Shown here: positions 41,484-50,117 of the stretch, in pieces
Layout: the number at the start of each line of letters is the position of its first letter
How positions within the stretch are numbered: the first letter of the stretch is position 1
Source: Bradyrhizobium diazoefficiens USDA 110
GTDB taxonomy: Bacteria; Pseudomonadota; Alphaproteobacteria; Rhizobiales; Xanthobacteraceae
Direction of reading: 5' to 3'
Assembly: GCF_000011365.1 (NCBI RefSeq)
Contig: NC_004463.1
Span: forward strand, 3,706,001-3,770,000
DNA length: 64,000 bases
Program-made: the position numbers and the translations under genes
The notes under the pieces: generated by a model
What the model was told of the DNA's origin: nothing
What the model saw: the letters and a program-made list of their open reading frames with translations, nothing else
Databases searched by the model: none

Positions 41484-43700
41484 TCACCTCGCTAGTCTCC
41501 GGCGCGCCCCGGTGCGGCCGAACAGCGTTCGGAACGCAGCTGCGATGGTCGAGGCGAACTCGGGATCGTTGATGTTTCTGGGGACGCGAATGAGCTGACG
41601 GTTGCCAGTCTGCCGCACGGTGCGTTCCAGGGTGCGGAACAGCGCGGCGTCGGCATCCGGATCCCAGAACGGCTGACCACGGGTATCGAGCGCGGAGACG
41701 CCGCCCTCGGGCAGGAAGAAGCGCACGGGCCCGTCCATCTGGTTCAGCTTTTCGCCGATCCAGCGGCCGATGCGCTCGTTCTCCTCGGCGGTGGTCCGCA
41801 TCAAGGTCACCTGCGGATTGTGAACGTGGAACTTGCGGCCCCGGTAACGCTCCGGGATGGTGTCGGGCGCGCCGAAATTGACCATGTCGAGTGCGCCGAC
41901 CGAGCCGACATAGGGCGCGCGCGTGCGGATGATCGCACCGAAACGATCCTCGGTCGCGGGAAACACGCCGCCCATCAGGAGGTCGCAGACTTCGGTCGTG
42001 GTCAGGTCTATGACGCCGGCGAGCTGGCCGGTCTCGACCAGCTTCTCCATCGAGCGGCCGCCGACGCCGGTGGCGTGGAAGACGAGGCACTCGAAATCCT
42101 CGCGCAGATCGGCGGCGATTCTCTGCACGGCCGGCGTCGTCACACCGAACATGGTGATGCCGATCGACGGCAGGCTGGCGGCGGTCGCGCGCTCCCTGGC
42201 TTCGCGCTGATCGAGGCGCGCCTTCACCATGCCGGCGATGGCATTCGCACCGTTCGAGAGCACCGCGCGCGAGATCGCGTTGAGCCCCTGCACGTCGGTG
42301 ACCGAATACATCATGGTGATGTCGGCGGGCCCGACATAGGGCCCGACATCGCCGGAGGCGACGGAGGAGATGATCAGCTTCGGCACGCCGACGGGGAGGG
42401 TACGCATGCCCGGCGCAACGAGCGATGCCGCACCCGAGCCCCCGGCCGTGATCACGCCGGCGATATTGCCTTGCCGCCGCAGCCAGTTGGCGAACGCATC
42501 CGCCATCGCGGTGACGGCGGCGCCGCGGTCCGGGCCGAACACGGCCGAGCCGCCGCGTCCGTGGTTCAGCGCGATCTCCTGCGCGGAGACATCGCAGCTC
42601 GCGTGCCTGCCGCTGGTGGAGACGTCGACCAGGCGTGTGCGCAGGCCGCTTCCCGTGATGATGTCGCGGATGAAGCGCAGCTCGGCGCCCTTGGTGTCGA
42701 GCGTGCCGACGACCAGCACCACCGGCGGTCCGGATGCCTGCGCGGTCGCCGGCTCGCGCTTGCGCCGCGCGGTCTCGTCGAGACGCGCAACCTGCGTCGA
42801 GAGCGCGCGTGCGGCGGCTTCGATCCGTGCGATCGGGACCGGTTGGGACCAGCGCGTCGGCAAGATGGGGTTGGAGATGTAGATCCGGATCGGCCCGCTC
42901 GGGCGCGACGGCTGCGGAGCCGGCTTCGGCTCACTGCCGGCAGCGGGCGCGTCGGTATCGGGCTCGAGCGTCGCATGCAGTCCGACACCGAGCAGGCGCT
43001 GCTGGAGCTCGCGATCGGCGGCAAGCCGCGCCGAATCGATGATGCGGTTGATGCGGCCGTTGACCATGATCGCGACATTGCGCGAGATCGCGGTGGCGAC
43101 GCCGATGTTTTGCTCGATCACGAGCACGGCCATGTCGCCGTCCTCGCCGAGCCGCAGCAGCATCTCCTCGACCTGCGCCACGATGACGGGCGCAAGCCCC
43201 TCGGTCGGCTCGTCCATGATCAAGAGATGCGGATTGGTGAGCAGCGCGCGCGAGATCGCGAGCATCTGCTGCTCGCCGCCGGACAGCTGGCCGCCGCCAT
43301 GGTCCTTGCGCTCGGCGAGGCGCGGGAAGGTGTCGTAGATGCGCTCGACTGTCCAGGCGCCGGATCGCATGCTGCCAGCGAGCCGCAAATGCTCGTCGAC
43401 GCTGAGCGAGCGCCAGAGACGGCGACCCTGCGGCACATAGCCGACGCCGAGGCGGGCGATGTGGGCCGGCGAGCGCCGCGTGATGTCCTCGCCGCGGATG
43501 CGGATCGACCCGCCGCTCACCGGCACCAGTCCCATGATCGCCTTGCACAGCGTGGTCTTGCCCATGCCGTTGCGGCCGACGACGGAGAACACGCCGCTCT
43601 CCAGCGCGAGGTCGACGCCTTGCAGCGCGTGCGAGTGGCCGTAGTAGACGTCGAGGCCGCGGACCTCGAGCGCGGCGGCTGTGCGGCGGACCTCATTCAT
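41484..43700 (-). CDS. Fusion: LivF-type ABC ATPase + Tm-1-like UPF0261 domain
   Basis: 738 residues. Residues 1-245 are a complete LivF-type ATPase: Walker A GRNGMGKTT (42-50), signature LSGGEQQMLAISRAL, Walker B LLIMDEPTEGL. A Pro/Ala-rich linker (about 250-285) and a helical stretch lead to residues about 325-738, the UPF0261/Tm-1 N-terminal domain (VVLVVGTLDTKGAELRFIRD, GGSGAASLVAPGMRTLPVG, YVGPADITMMYSVTDVQGLN, HATGVGGRSMEKL). The start at 43700 overlaps the LivG stop by 8 bp. The fusion is in frame without a break and places the unknown domain on the cytoplasmic face of the importer. Confidence 0.88.
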   Translation of the reverse strand: MNEVRRTAAALEVRGLDVYYGHSHALQGVDLALESGVFSVVGRNGMGKTTLCKAIMGLVPVSGGSIRIRGEDITRRSPAHIARLGVGYVPQGRRLWRSLSVDEHLRLAGSMRSGAWTVERIYDTFPRLAERKDHGGGQLSGGEQQMLAISRALLTNPHLLIMDEPTEGLAPVIVAQVEEMLLRLGEDGDMAVLVIEQNIGVATAISRNVAIMVNGRINRIIDSARLAADRELQQRLLGVGLHATLEPDTDAPAAGSEPKPAPQPSRPSGPIRIYISNPILPTRWSQPVPIARIEAAARALSTQVARLDETARRKREPATAQASGPPVVLVVGTLDTKGAELRFIRDIITGSGLRTRLVDVSTSGRHASCDVSAQEIALNHGRGGSAVFGPDRGAAVTAMADAFANWLRRQGNIAGVITAGGSGAASLVAPGMRTLPVGVPKLIISSVASGDVGPYVGPADITMMYSVTDVQGLNAISRAVLSNGANAIAGMVKARLDQREARERATAASLPSIGITMFGVTTPAVQRIAADLREDFECLVFHATGVGGRSMEKLVETGQLAGVIDLTTTEVCDLLMGGVFPATEDRFGAIIRTRAPYVGSVGALDMVNFGAPDTIPERYRGRKFHVHNPQVTLMRTTAEENERIGRWIGEKLNQMDGPVRFFLPEGGVSALDTRGQPFWDPDADAALFRTLERTVRQTGNRQLIRVPRNINDPEFASTIAAAFRTLFGRTGARRRLAR

Positions 43701-44475
43701 GGCCGCCTCCGAGGTAAAGCTCCTGCACCTCGGGATCGGACTCGATCTCCTGCGGCAGGCCTTCCTTGAAGACGCGGCCGTTGTGCATCATCGTGACGCT
43801 CTCGACGACGCGCAAGGCGACGTCCATGTCGTGCTCGATGATGATGTAGCCGATATGGGCGGGCAGCGAGGTCAGGATCTCGATCAGCTCCTGCCGTTCG
43901 GTCGGCGACAGGCCCGCGGCCGGTTCGTCGAACAGCACGAAGCGCGGGGCGCCGGCGAGCGCGAGCGCGATCTCGAGCTGGCGCTGCTGGCCATGCGCGA
44001 GCTCGGCGACGCGCTGGTCCTTCACCGCGGTCAGGTGCACGGCCTGCACCAGGTTGTCGGCTGCGTGCATCAGGGCGTCGTTCTGTCCCGGGCGCAGGAA
44101 CGAGAAACGTCCGCGCGAGATGCCGCGGCAGGCGAGATAGACGTTGTCCTGCACGGTGAGGCCGGGGAACAGCGCCGAGATCTGGTAGGTCCGGCGCAGC
44201 CCGCGGCGGATGCGTTCATAGGGCGGGAAGTGGGTGACGTCCTCGCCGAAGAAGCGGATGGTGCCCGAGGAGGGCGGAAAGTCGCCGGTGATGCAGTTGA
44301 ACAGCGTGGTCTTGCCGGCGCCGTTCGAGCCGAGCACGGCGCGCCGCTCGCCGGGACGCACGGTGATGGTGACGTCGGTCAGCGCCGCCAGCGCGCCGAA
44401 CAGGCGCGTCACGCCGCGCAGCTCGAGCGCGGCGCCGGCGCCGACGGCGGAGAGGCGCTGGGCGACGCTATCCAT
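43693..44475 (-). CDS. ABC transporter ATP-binding protein (LivG type)
   Basis: 260 residues, with Walker A GSNGAGKTT, signature LAHGQQRQLEIALAL (His variant of LSxGxQ, common in LivG), Walker B FVLFDEPAAGL and IIEHDMDVAL. It overlaps the LivM stop by 8 bp. Forms the ATPase pair with the LivF domain of the downstream fusion. Confidence 0.9.
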   Translation of the reverse strand: MDSVAQRLSAVGAGAALELRGVTRLFGALAALTDVTITVRPGERRAVLGSNGAGKTTLFNCITGDFPPSSGTIRFFGEDVTHFPPYERIRRGLRRTYQISALFPGLTVQDNVYLACRGISRGRFSFLRPGQNDALMHAADNLVQAVHLTAVKDQRVAELAHGQQRQLEIALALAGAPRFVLFDEPAAGLSPTERQELIEILTSLPAHIGYIIIEHDMDVALRVVESVTMMHNGRVFKEGLPQEIESDPEVQELYLGGGHE

Positions 44476-45550
44476 GGCCGCGCGCTCCGCCCGAACGGCC
44501 CGTCGTAGGGCGAGGGCTCTGGCGCCAGCGCTGCCACAGGCCGATCACGCCGTCCGAGGACCAGAATACGATGGCGAGGAAGCCGAGCCCGATCAGCAGC
44601 CGGAAGCGGTTGCCGTCGAGCCCGAACTTGATCAGGACATCGAGCGCGAAGGTGCGCAGCAGCACGAAGATCAGCGCGCCGATGAAGGGACCGATCGGGC
44701 GCGTGATGCCGCCGACCACGGCGATGATCAGCACGTCGATGCAGGCGCCGACGCTGACCGAACCCGGCGAGATCTGGCGGTAGTTCCAGACCTGGAGCAC
44801 GCCGGCGAGCGCGGCGACGAACGACGCGAAGGCGTAAGCCGCGACGCGGTGCGCATTGACGTTGAAGCCGAGCGCGGCCATGCGCCGCGGATTGTCGCGC
44901 ACGCCTTGCAGCGCCAGGCCGAACGGTGCGCGGGAGATGTAGTCGACGGCGAAGTAGCACAGCGCGGCAACCGCGAGCACGATATAGTAGAACGGGATGT
45001 CGGCGCGCCAGTTGACGCCCCAGAAATGCGGCGTCGCGACGGTGTTGATGCCGGTGTGGCCGTTGAAGATCGCCCAGTTCTGGTTGGTGAAATAGTAGAA
45101 GGCCGCGCCGATCGCGAGCGTGATCATGATGGTGTAGATGCCTTCGGTGCGGACGGCCAGCGCGCCGCCGAGCGTGCCGAAGACGGTCGCGAGCGCGAGC
45201 GCCACCGGAACCGCGAGCCACCACGGCCAGCCGAGGCTGATATTGGTGTTGGCGCTGACGCCGAACACGGCGACCATGTAGGCCGCAAAGCCGGCGATGG
45301 TGAGCTGCATCAGGCTGACCATGCCGCCGTAGCCGGCGAGGAACATCAGGCTCAGCGCCATGATGCCGAGGATCAGCGTGGTGGCGAAGATCTCGATCAG
45401 GAAGAAGCCGTTGGCGATCAGCGGCATGATCAGGAGGAGGACCGCGACGATCCAGGCGGCGGGATTGTCGATCTCCGGCCATGCCCGCGCGGAACGCTCC
45501 GCCAGGTCGGCGGGGCGGACGGCAACGCGGGCGTCGTGGGCGAGGGACAT
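44468..45550 (-). CDS. ABC transporter inner-membrane permease (LivM type)
   Basis: 360 residues. ILGIMALSLMFLAGYGGMVSLMQL and the ATPase-docking loop IAVVGGITRPIGPFIGA identify it. The basic, Pro-rich C-terminus is cytoplasmic. One base separates it from the LivH gene stop. Confidence 0.9.
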   Translation of the reverse strand: MSLAHDARVAVRPADLAERSARAWPEIDNPAAWIVAVLLLIMPLIANGFFLIEIFATTLILGIMALSLMFLAGYGGMVSLMQLTIAGFAAYMVAVFGVSANTNISLGWPWWLAVPVALALATVFGTLGGALAVRTEGIYTIMITLAIGAAFYYFTNQNWAIFNGHTGINTVATPHFWGVNWRADIPFYYIVLAVAALCYFAVDYISRAPFGLALQGVRDNPRRMAALGFNVNAHRVAAYAFASFVAALAGVLQVWNYRQISPGSVSVGACIDVLIIAVVGGITRPIGPFIGALIFVLLRTFALDVLIKFGLDGNRFRLLIGLGFLAIVFWSSDGVIGLWQRWRQSPRPTTGRSGGARGHG

Positions 45551-45551
45551 G

Positions 45552-46562
45552 TCAGCGCCTCGCCAGGAGGCCCTGCGGCCGGATTGCCAGCACCAGCACC
45601 ATGATCAGAAAGGTCACGACGATGGCGTAGGTCGGGATGTAGACCGAGCCGAGCTGCTCGGCGAGGCCGATGATGAGCGCACCGAGCGCCGCACCGGGGA
45701 TCGAGCCCATGCCGCCGACGATCACCACCACCAGCGAGGCCAGCAGGAAACGAATGTCCTCGCCGGGGGACAGCGACTGGAAGGTGCCGCCGACGACGCC
45801 AGCGATGCCGGCGAGCCCGGCGCCGAACGCGAACACCAGCACGAAGACGAGCTGGATGCGCACGCCGGTGGCGGCCAGCATGTCGCGATCGTCGACGCCG
45901 GCGCGGATGATCATGCCGATCCGGGTGCGGTTGAGCGCGAGCCACATGCCGACGCCGATCACGACGGACGCCGCGAAGATCACCAGCCGCACCACCGGAT
46001 ATCGGAGATAGACCGGCTCGCCCGAGGATTTCACCGCCGTGATCAGCGGCAGGTCCACGGGCCCGATCAGCCAGCTCGGGGTCTGGATCTGGTAGAAGTC
46101 GCCGCCGCAGGCCCAGAGCATCAGGTCGGCAAACACGATCGAGAGCCCGATCGTCACCATGGTCTGCCTGAGGTCCTGGCCTTCCATGCGCCGGAACACG
46201 ATCACCTGAAGCAGCACGCCGACCAGTGCAGTCAGGACGAAGGCAACGATGAAGCTGAGGAGCCAGGAGCCGGTGGCTGTGCTGATGGCGTAGCCGACAT
46301 AGCCGCCGAACAGATAGAGAGAGCCGTGCGCCAGGTTGACGTTGCGCATCAGGCCGAAGATCAGCGTGAAGCCGCTCGCGACGAGGAAGTAGAGCCCGCC
46401 GAGCGTGATGCCGTTGAAGACGGCGTTGAGGAAGACGCGCTTGCGCCCGATTGCCTCTTCGAGGCCCGGCGGCCAGACTGCGAAGATCAGCCACAGCGCG
46501 ATGGCGATCGCGATGATCGAGATCAGCGCCCAGGCGGGATGGCGTTCGATGAAACGGCTCAT
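45552..46562 (-). CDS. ABC transporter inner-membrane permease (LivH type)
   Basis: 336 residues, with FNGITLGGLYFLVASGFTLIFGLMRNVNLAHG and the VVIVGGMGSIPGAALG docking loop. It has an extra ~40 residues before the first conserved helix, including a hydrophobic stretch at about 11-33. First gene of the 18-gene run; a 190-bp gap separates it from the AraC gene and probably holds the operon promoter. Confidence 0.9.
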   Translation of the reverse strand: MSRFIERHPAWALISIIAIAIALWLIFAVWPPGLEEAIGRKRVFLNAVFNGITLGGLYFLVASGFTLIFGLMRNVNLAHGSLYLFGGYVGYAISTATGSWLLSFIVAFVLTALVGVLLQVIVFRRMEGQDLRQTMVTIGLSIVFADLMLWACGGDFYQIQTPSWLIGPVDLPLITAVKSSGEPVYLRYPVVRLVIFAASVVIGVGMWLALNRTRIGMIIRAGVDDRDMLAATGVRIQLVFVLVFAFGAGLAGIAGVVGGTFQSLSPGEDIRFLLASLVVVIVGGMGSIPGAALGALIIGLAEQLGSVYIPTYAIVVTFLIMVLVLAIRPQGLLARR

Positions 46563-46752
46563 TTGCGCCGCCCGCTTGTCCAGGCGCCGCGCCGAAGCTC
46601 CACCGAATGCAGGTCAGACAGCCTTGCAGCGGCTGCTCGCCTCGCCATGAACGTGCGCTCCCGTCGTCGCGACCATCTGGGGGTCGCGTTGCGCTCATCC
46701 TAGCCGGGCTTTAAGTGCGACATTTGATCGTGAGTATCTTTTCGCGCGGCGG

Positions 46753-47580
46753 TCAGGCGCGCAAGACCTTGGCGGCGCGACGATAGTCGGTCGGAGCCAT
46801 CCCCACATTGGCGGCGAAGAAGCGGGTGAAGCCGCTCTGCGAGGAGAAGCCGAGATCGAAGCCGATATCGGCGATCGGTGCCTCGCTGGCGACCAGCGCT
46901 TCGAGCGCCTGTTCCATGATCAGCGTGTTGAGATAGAGGTTCGGCGTGACGCCGGTCTGGACGCGGAACAGCCGGTAGAAGTGAGGTCGCGACAGGCCGG
47001 ACTCGCGCGCGATGGTGTCGAGCTCCATCTCCGCCCCCGGACTCTCGGACATCAGCTTGATGCATTTGCGCACGCGGAAGTCGGTCACGGCGCCGCTCGC
47101 CCGCGCATCGCGTACGGTCTCCGCCTGTTGCCAGCTTTCATCATAGCAAATGTCGATCAGCCGCCGGAGCTCGGAATCGAGGCTGGAGAGCGATGGTGCG
47201 CCGCACACCAAGGCGGCTGTTCGCCGGATGTGCTTGTCGAGCGCGACAGTGCGCTTGAACTGCGTGCGGCCGAAGCGCAGCCGGTCGGTGCCCGATGCAT
47301 CGGGCGCAAACCATTCGGGATTGACATAGAGCACGAAGAAGATCGCGCCGCCGTCGAGGTCGGTCGGCAGAAAATTGTGCGGCTCCCAAGGATTGACGGC
47401 AACGACCGAGGTTTCGTTGAGATCGTAGTGGCCGGCGGAGACATCGATGCATGCGGGCATGCCGCCGACATGGAAGATCAGATGACCTTCACGATGCGCG
47501 TGGATATTGAAAGGGCGGTTCAACTGATAAACCGTCGCCCGACCGAACCGGCCGTGGAAGACGGCGAGCGCACGGCTCAT
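46753..47580 (-). CDS. AraC-family transcriptional regulator
   Basis: 275 residues. N-terminal cupin-like ligand domain (INVHAHREGHLIFHVGG-like region: IHAHREGHLIFHVGG); the C-terminal 100 residues hold two helix-turn-helix motifs (LDTIARESGLSRPHFYRLF, and IADIGFDLGFSSQSGFTRFF). AraC proteins of this type activate catabolic operons with the effector bound to the N-domain. Lies between the binding-protein gene and the permease operon on the same strand, so it probably controls both. 123 bp downstream of the binding-protein stop. Confidence 0.88.
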   Translation of the reverse strand: MSRALAVFHGRFGRATVYQLNRPFNIHAHREGHLIFHVGGMPACIDVSAGHYDLNETSVVAVNPWEPHNFLPTDLDGGAIFFVLYVNPEWFAPDASGTDRLRFGRTQFKRTVALDKHIRRTAALVCGAPSLSSLDSELRRLIDICYDESWQQAETVRDARASGAVTDFRVRKCIKLMSESPGAEMELDTIARESGLSRPHFYRLFRVQTGVTPNLYLNTLIMEQALEALVASEAPIADIGFDLGFSSQSGFTRFFAANVGMAPTDYRRAAKVLRA

Positions 47581-47643
47581 GCCTTCCCTCCCGAATGTTC
47601 TTGTCTTTTTAGCCAGCGTTCAACAACGCCGCCGAGATTGCAA

Positions 47644-47682
47644 GAGCGGAGAGCGCCCGCGTCAGCAAGTCGCTCCCCGCTC
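47644..47682 (-). terminator. Stem-loop between binding-protein gene and araC-like gene
   Basis: Arms GAGCGGAGAGCG (47644-47655) and CGCTCCCCGCTC (47671-47682), 12 bp with one mismatch and a 15-base loop, 22-60 nt after the binding-protein stop. There is no U-tract, so termination is probably partial; it may stabilise the binding-protein mRNA, similar to the element at 10031. Confidence 0.4.
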
Positions 47683-47703
47683 GTCTGATGCCGATGTGAT
47701 GCG

Positions 47704-48954
47704 TCAGTATTTCTTACATTCCGGCACAGTGCGGCTCGGCAGCCCGATCTTCGAGAACACGGCCGGGTCGTAGCCGAGCGTCTGGTTCACGTTCGGGATC
47801 ACCTTCACGACCTTGCTGAACAGCGCGCCCTTGCCATCATCGACGACTTCGGTGACGAAGTTGGTGCCGATCGCCTGACGATTGGAGTCGAGCTTGATCT
47901 TGCCGTTCGGCGCGTCGAGCTCGATCTTCGCCAGCGCAGTCCTGAACTTCGATTGGTTGTCGCTGAGATCGCCATTGACCTCGCGCAGCGCCAGGATCAG
48001 GGCCATCGTCGAGCCATAGTAATTCGTCGCGAGCAGTGACGGGCTTGGGAAGCGCTTGTTGGGCGGGAAGGCGTCCTGATAGGCCTTCACGAACTTCTGC
48101 CAGCCCGGATCCTCCCAGGTATCGGCCTGGCCGCTCGCTGCGATGGTGCCGATCAGCGCGTTCTTGGCATTCCCCTTTGACGACAGGATGGTCTGGTCGA
48201 TCATGATGGAACCTCCCATCAGATGCGCCTTGCCGCCGGCCTGCTGATACTGATTGAGGAAGTTGACGGCGTCCGCCCCGCCAAGCCCAAGATAGATGGC
48301 ATCGACATCGTCGGGCAGCGCGGCGATGACGGAGGCAAAGTCCTTGGTGCCGAGCGGAACCCATTGCCGGTTGGTGACCTGGCCGCCGGCGCCGCAGAAC
48401 TCGAGCACGAGGCCGAACACCTGGGTGTAGATGAAGGAATAGTCTTCGCCGACGGTCGCGATCTTGCGATACTTCTTGTCGTCATAGGCGTATTTGCCGA
48501 GGCCGACCTGCCACTGCGCGCCGTCCATGTTGTAGCGGAAGAAGTTCGGGGCAGGATCGACATAGGTCGTTTCCTGGGCGCCGGATGCCGCATTGATGAA
48601 CGTCAGCTCGGGATGGGTCTTCGCAAAGTTCTTCACCGCGATACCCTCGTCGCCGGAGAGCGGCGACAGCAGGATCTGCACCTTGTCCTGCTCGATCAGC
48701 TTGCGGACGGCGCGCACTGCCGAATCCGGCGTCGCGTCGGTCGATGCGACGATGAATTCAAGCTCCTTGTCGCCGATTTTCTTGCCCAGCACGTTGAGTG
48801 CCGTCTGGTGGCCGCGCATGCCGTCCTCGCCCAGCACCGTGTAGGTGCCTTCGAGGGTTGCGGTCACGCCCACCTTGATCTTTTCCTGGGCGATCGCCGC
48901 GCTCGAAAGAAACAGGCTGCTCAGCGCAAGCAGTCCCACACCGCATTTCGACAT
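47704..48954 (-). CDS. ABC transporter periplasmic substrate-binding protein (Liv type)
   Basis: 416 residues with a clear signal peptide (MSKCGVGLLALSSLFLSSAAIAQ, cleaved near Ala22-Gln23). The mature protein begins KIKVGVTATLEGTYTVLGEDG, of the Peripla_BP_6 family and different in sequence from the protein at 8861. It is the uptake component of the Liv-type importer encoded 1.1 kb further on. The promoter should lie in the 236-bp gap 48955-49190, where no gene is seen. Confidence 0.9.
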   Translation of the reverse strand: MSKCGVGLLALSSLFLSSAAIAQEKIKVGVTATLEGTYTVLGEDGMRGHQTALNVLGKKIGDKELEFIVASTDATPDSAVRAVRKLIEQDKVQILLSPLSGDEGIAVKNFAKTHPELTFINAASGAQETTYVDPAPNFFRYNMDGAQWQVGLGKYAYDDKKYRKIATVGEDYSFIYTQVFGLVLEFCGAGGQVTNRQWVPLGTKDFASVIAALPDDVDAIYLGLGGADAVNFLNQYQQAGGKAHLMGGSIMIDQTILSSKGNAKNALIGTIAASGQADTWEDPGWQKFVKAYQDAFPPNKRFPSPSLLATNYYGSTMALILALREVNGDLSDNQSKFRTALAKIELDAPNGKIKLDSNRQAIGTNFVTEVVDDGKGALFSKVVKVIPNVNQTLGYDPAVFSKIGLPSRTVPECKKY

Positions 48955-49190
48955 TGTGCTCCTCCCTGTGTCGTCGCTTTGTTGCCGCGCCGAACCGGGC
49001 GCGACGCCCGTGGCTCTCGAACGGCCCGCGGCTTTGGAGGGAAGCTAGCTGAAGTCGAATGCGGTGCCTGCGTGGGCGCCGCGTCCGGTTTGACGGGCAG
49101 TCTCATTTTTGAATGTTGCGGCGCAAGTGGTTTTGCAGTGCAATCGGCGACCGTGCCGCGCCCTGATGCACCCACCAACCCTAGGGCATC

Positions 49191-49949
49191 TCACACCCAG
49201 CCGCCATCCACGACGTAGTGCTGCGCGGTGCAGGCGGAGGCCTCGTCGGAGGCGAGGAAGACGGTGAATTTCGCGACCTCGTCCGGCACCAGCCGGCGCT
49301 TCAGGCACTGTCGCTGCTGCAGTTCGATCTCGCCCGCCGGCGTCATCCATTTCTCGAGCTGGCGCTCGGTCATGATCCAGCCCGGCGCGATCGCGTTCAC
49401 CCGAATATTGTAGGGACCGTAGTCGCGGGCGAGGGAGCGCGTGAGACCGACGACGCCCGACTTGCTGGCCGTGTACGCCGCCATGCCGCCCTGTCCGGCC
49501 ATCCACGACACTGAGCCGAAATTGATGATGGCGCCGGCCTTCGCCGCCTTCATGTCCGGCAGCACGGCTTGCGCGGCGAAGAACTGGTGCTTCAGGTTCA
49601 CCGCGATGCGGTCGTCCCAGTATTCCGGCGTCATCTCCTCGGTGTTGTGCCGTTCGTCATGTGCGGCATTGTTGACGAGGATGTTGATCGCGCCGTGCGC
49701 TTTGCGCGCCGCCGCGACGCCGGCGCGCAACGCGGCGATATCGGTCAGGTCGACGCGCTGGAAATGCGCAGCCAAACCCTGATCGGACAGCTCGCGTGCC
49801 AGGCGTTGGCCCTCGTCGGCCTTGATGTCGAAGAACACGACATTGGATTTCTGCTGCGCGAAGCGCCGCACGATCGCAGCGCCAATCCCCGATGCGCCAC
49901 CGGTGACGAGAACGACCTTGTCGGCAAGGTCGGAATAAACGGCGGCCAT
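49191..49949 (-). CDS. Short-chain dehydrogenase/reductase
   Basis: 252 residues, NAD(P)-dependent. TGGASGIG cofactor motif near residues 17-24, NNAAH, active-site Ser...Tyr-x3-Lys (FGSVSW and YTASKSG), and C-terminal VDGGWV. Start ATG 49949 with AAGAGGTG upstream; the frame continues to 50036 but without family sequence. Divergent from the sugar ABC operon, 168 bp away, so it probably oxidises the same sugar or polyol. Asp after the second strand (FFDIKADEG) favours NAD over NADP. Confidence 0.88.
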   Translation of the reverse strand: MAAVYSDLADKVVLVTGGASGIGAAIVRRFAQQKSNVVFFDIKADEGQRLARELSDQGLAAHFQRVDLTDIAALRAGVAAARKAHGAINILVNNAAHDERHNTEEMTPEYWDDRIAVNLKHQFFAAQAVLPDMKAAKAGAIINFGSVSWMAGQGGMAAYTASKSGVVGLTRSLARDYGPYNIRVNAIAPGWIMTERQLEKWMTPAGEIELQQRQCLKRRLVPDEVAKFTVFLASDEASACTAQHYVVDGGWV

Positions 49950-50117
49950 GGGCACCTCTTTTTCTTGTGTTGCGGGCGGTGCAAGGCGCCGCCCAGTTGT
50001 CCCGCCAACCTTAGCCGCTTCCGCCGTGAGGTCCATAGATCAGAATTTTAGTTGCGCACCTCAAAAATCGAAGGCAGGATTGCAGCCAAAGAATAAGAGC
50101 CGATCGGGAGGGATGTG

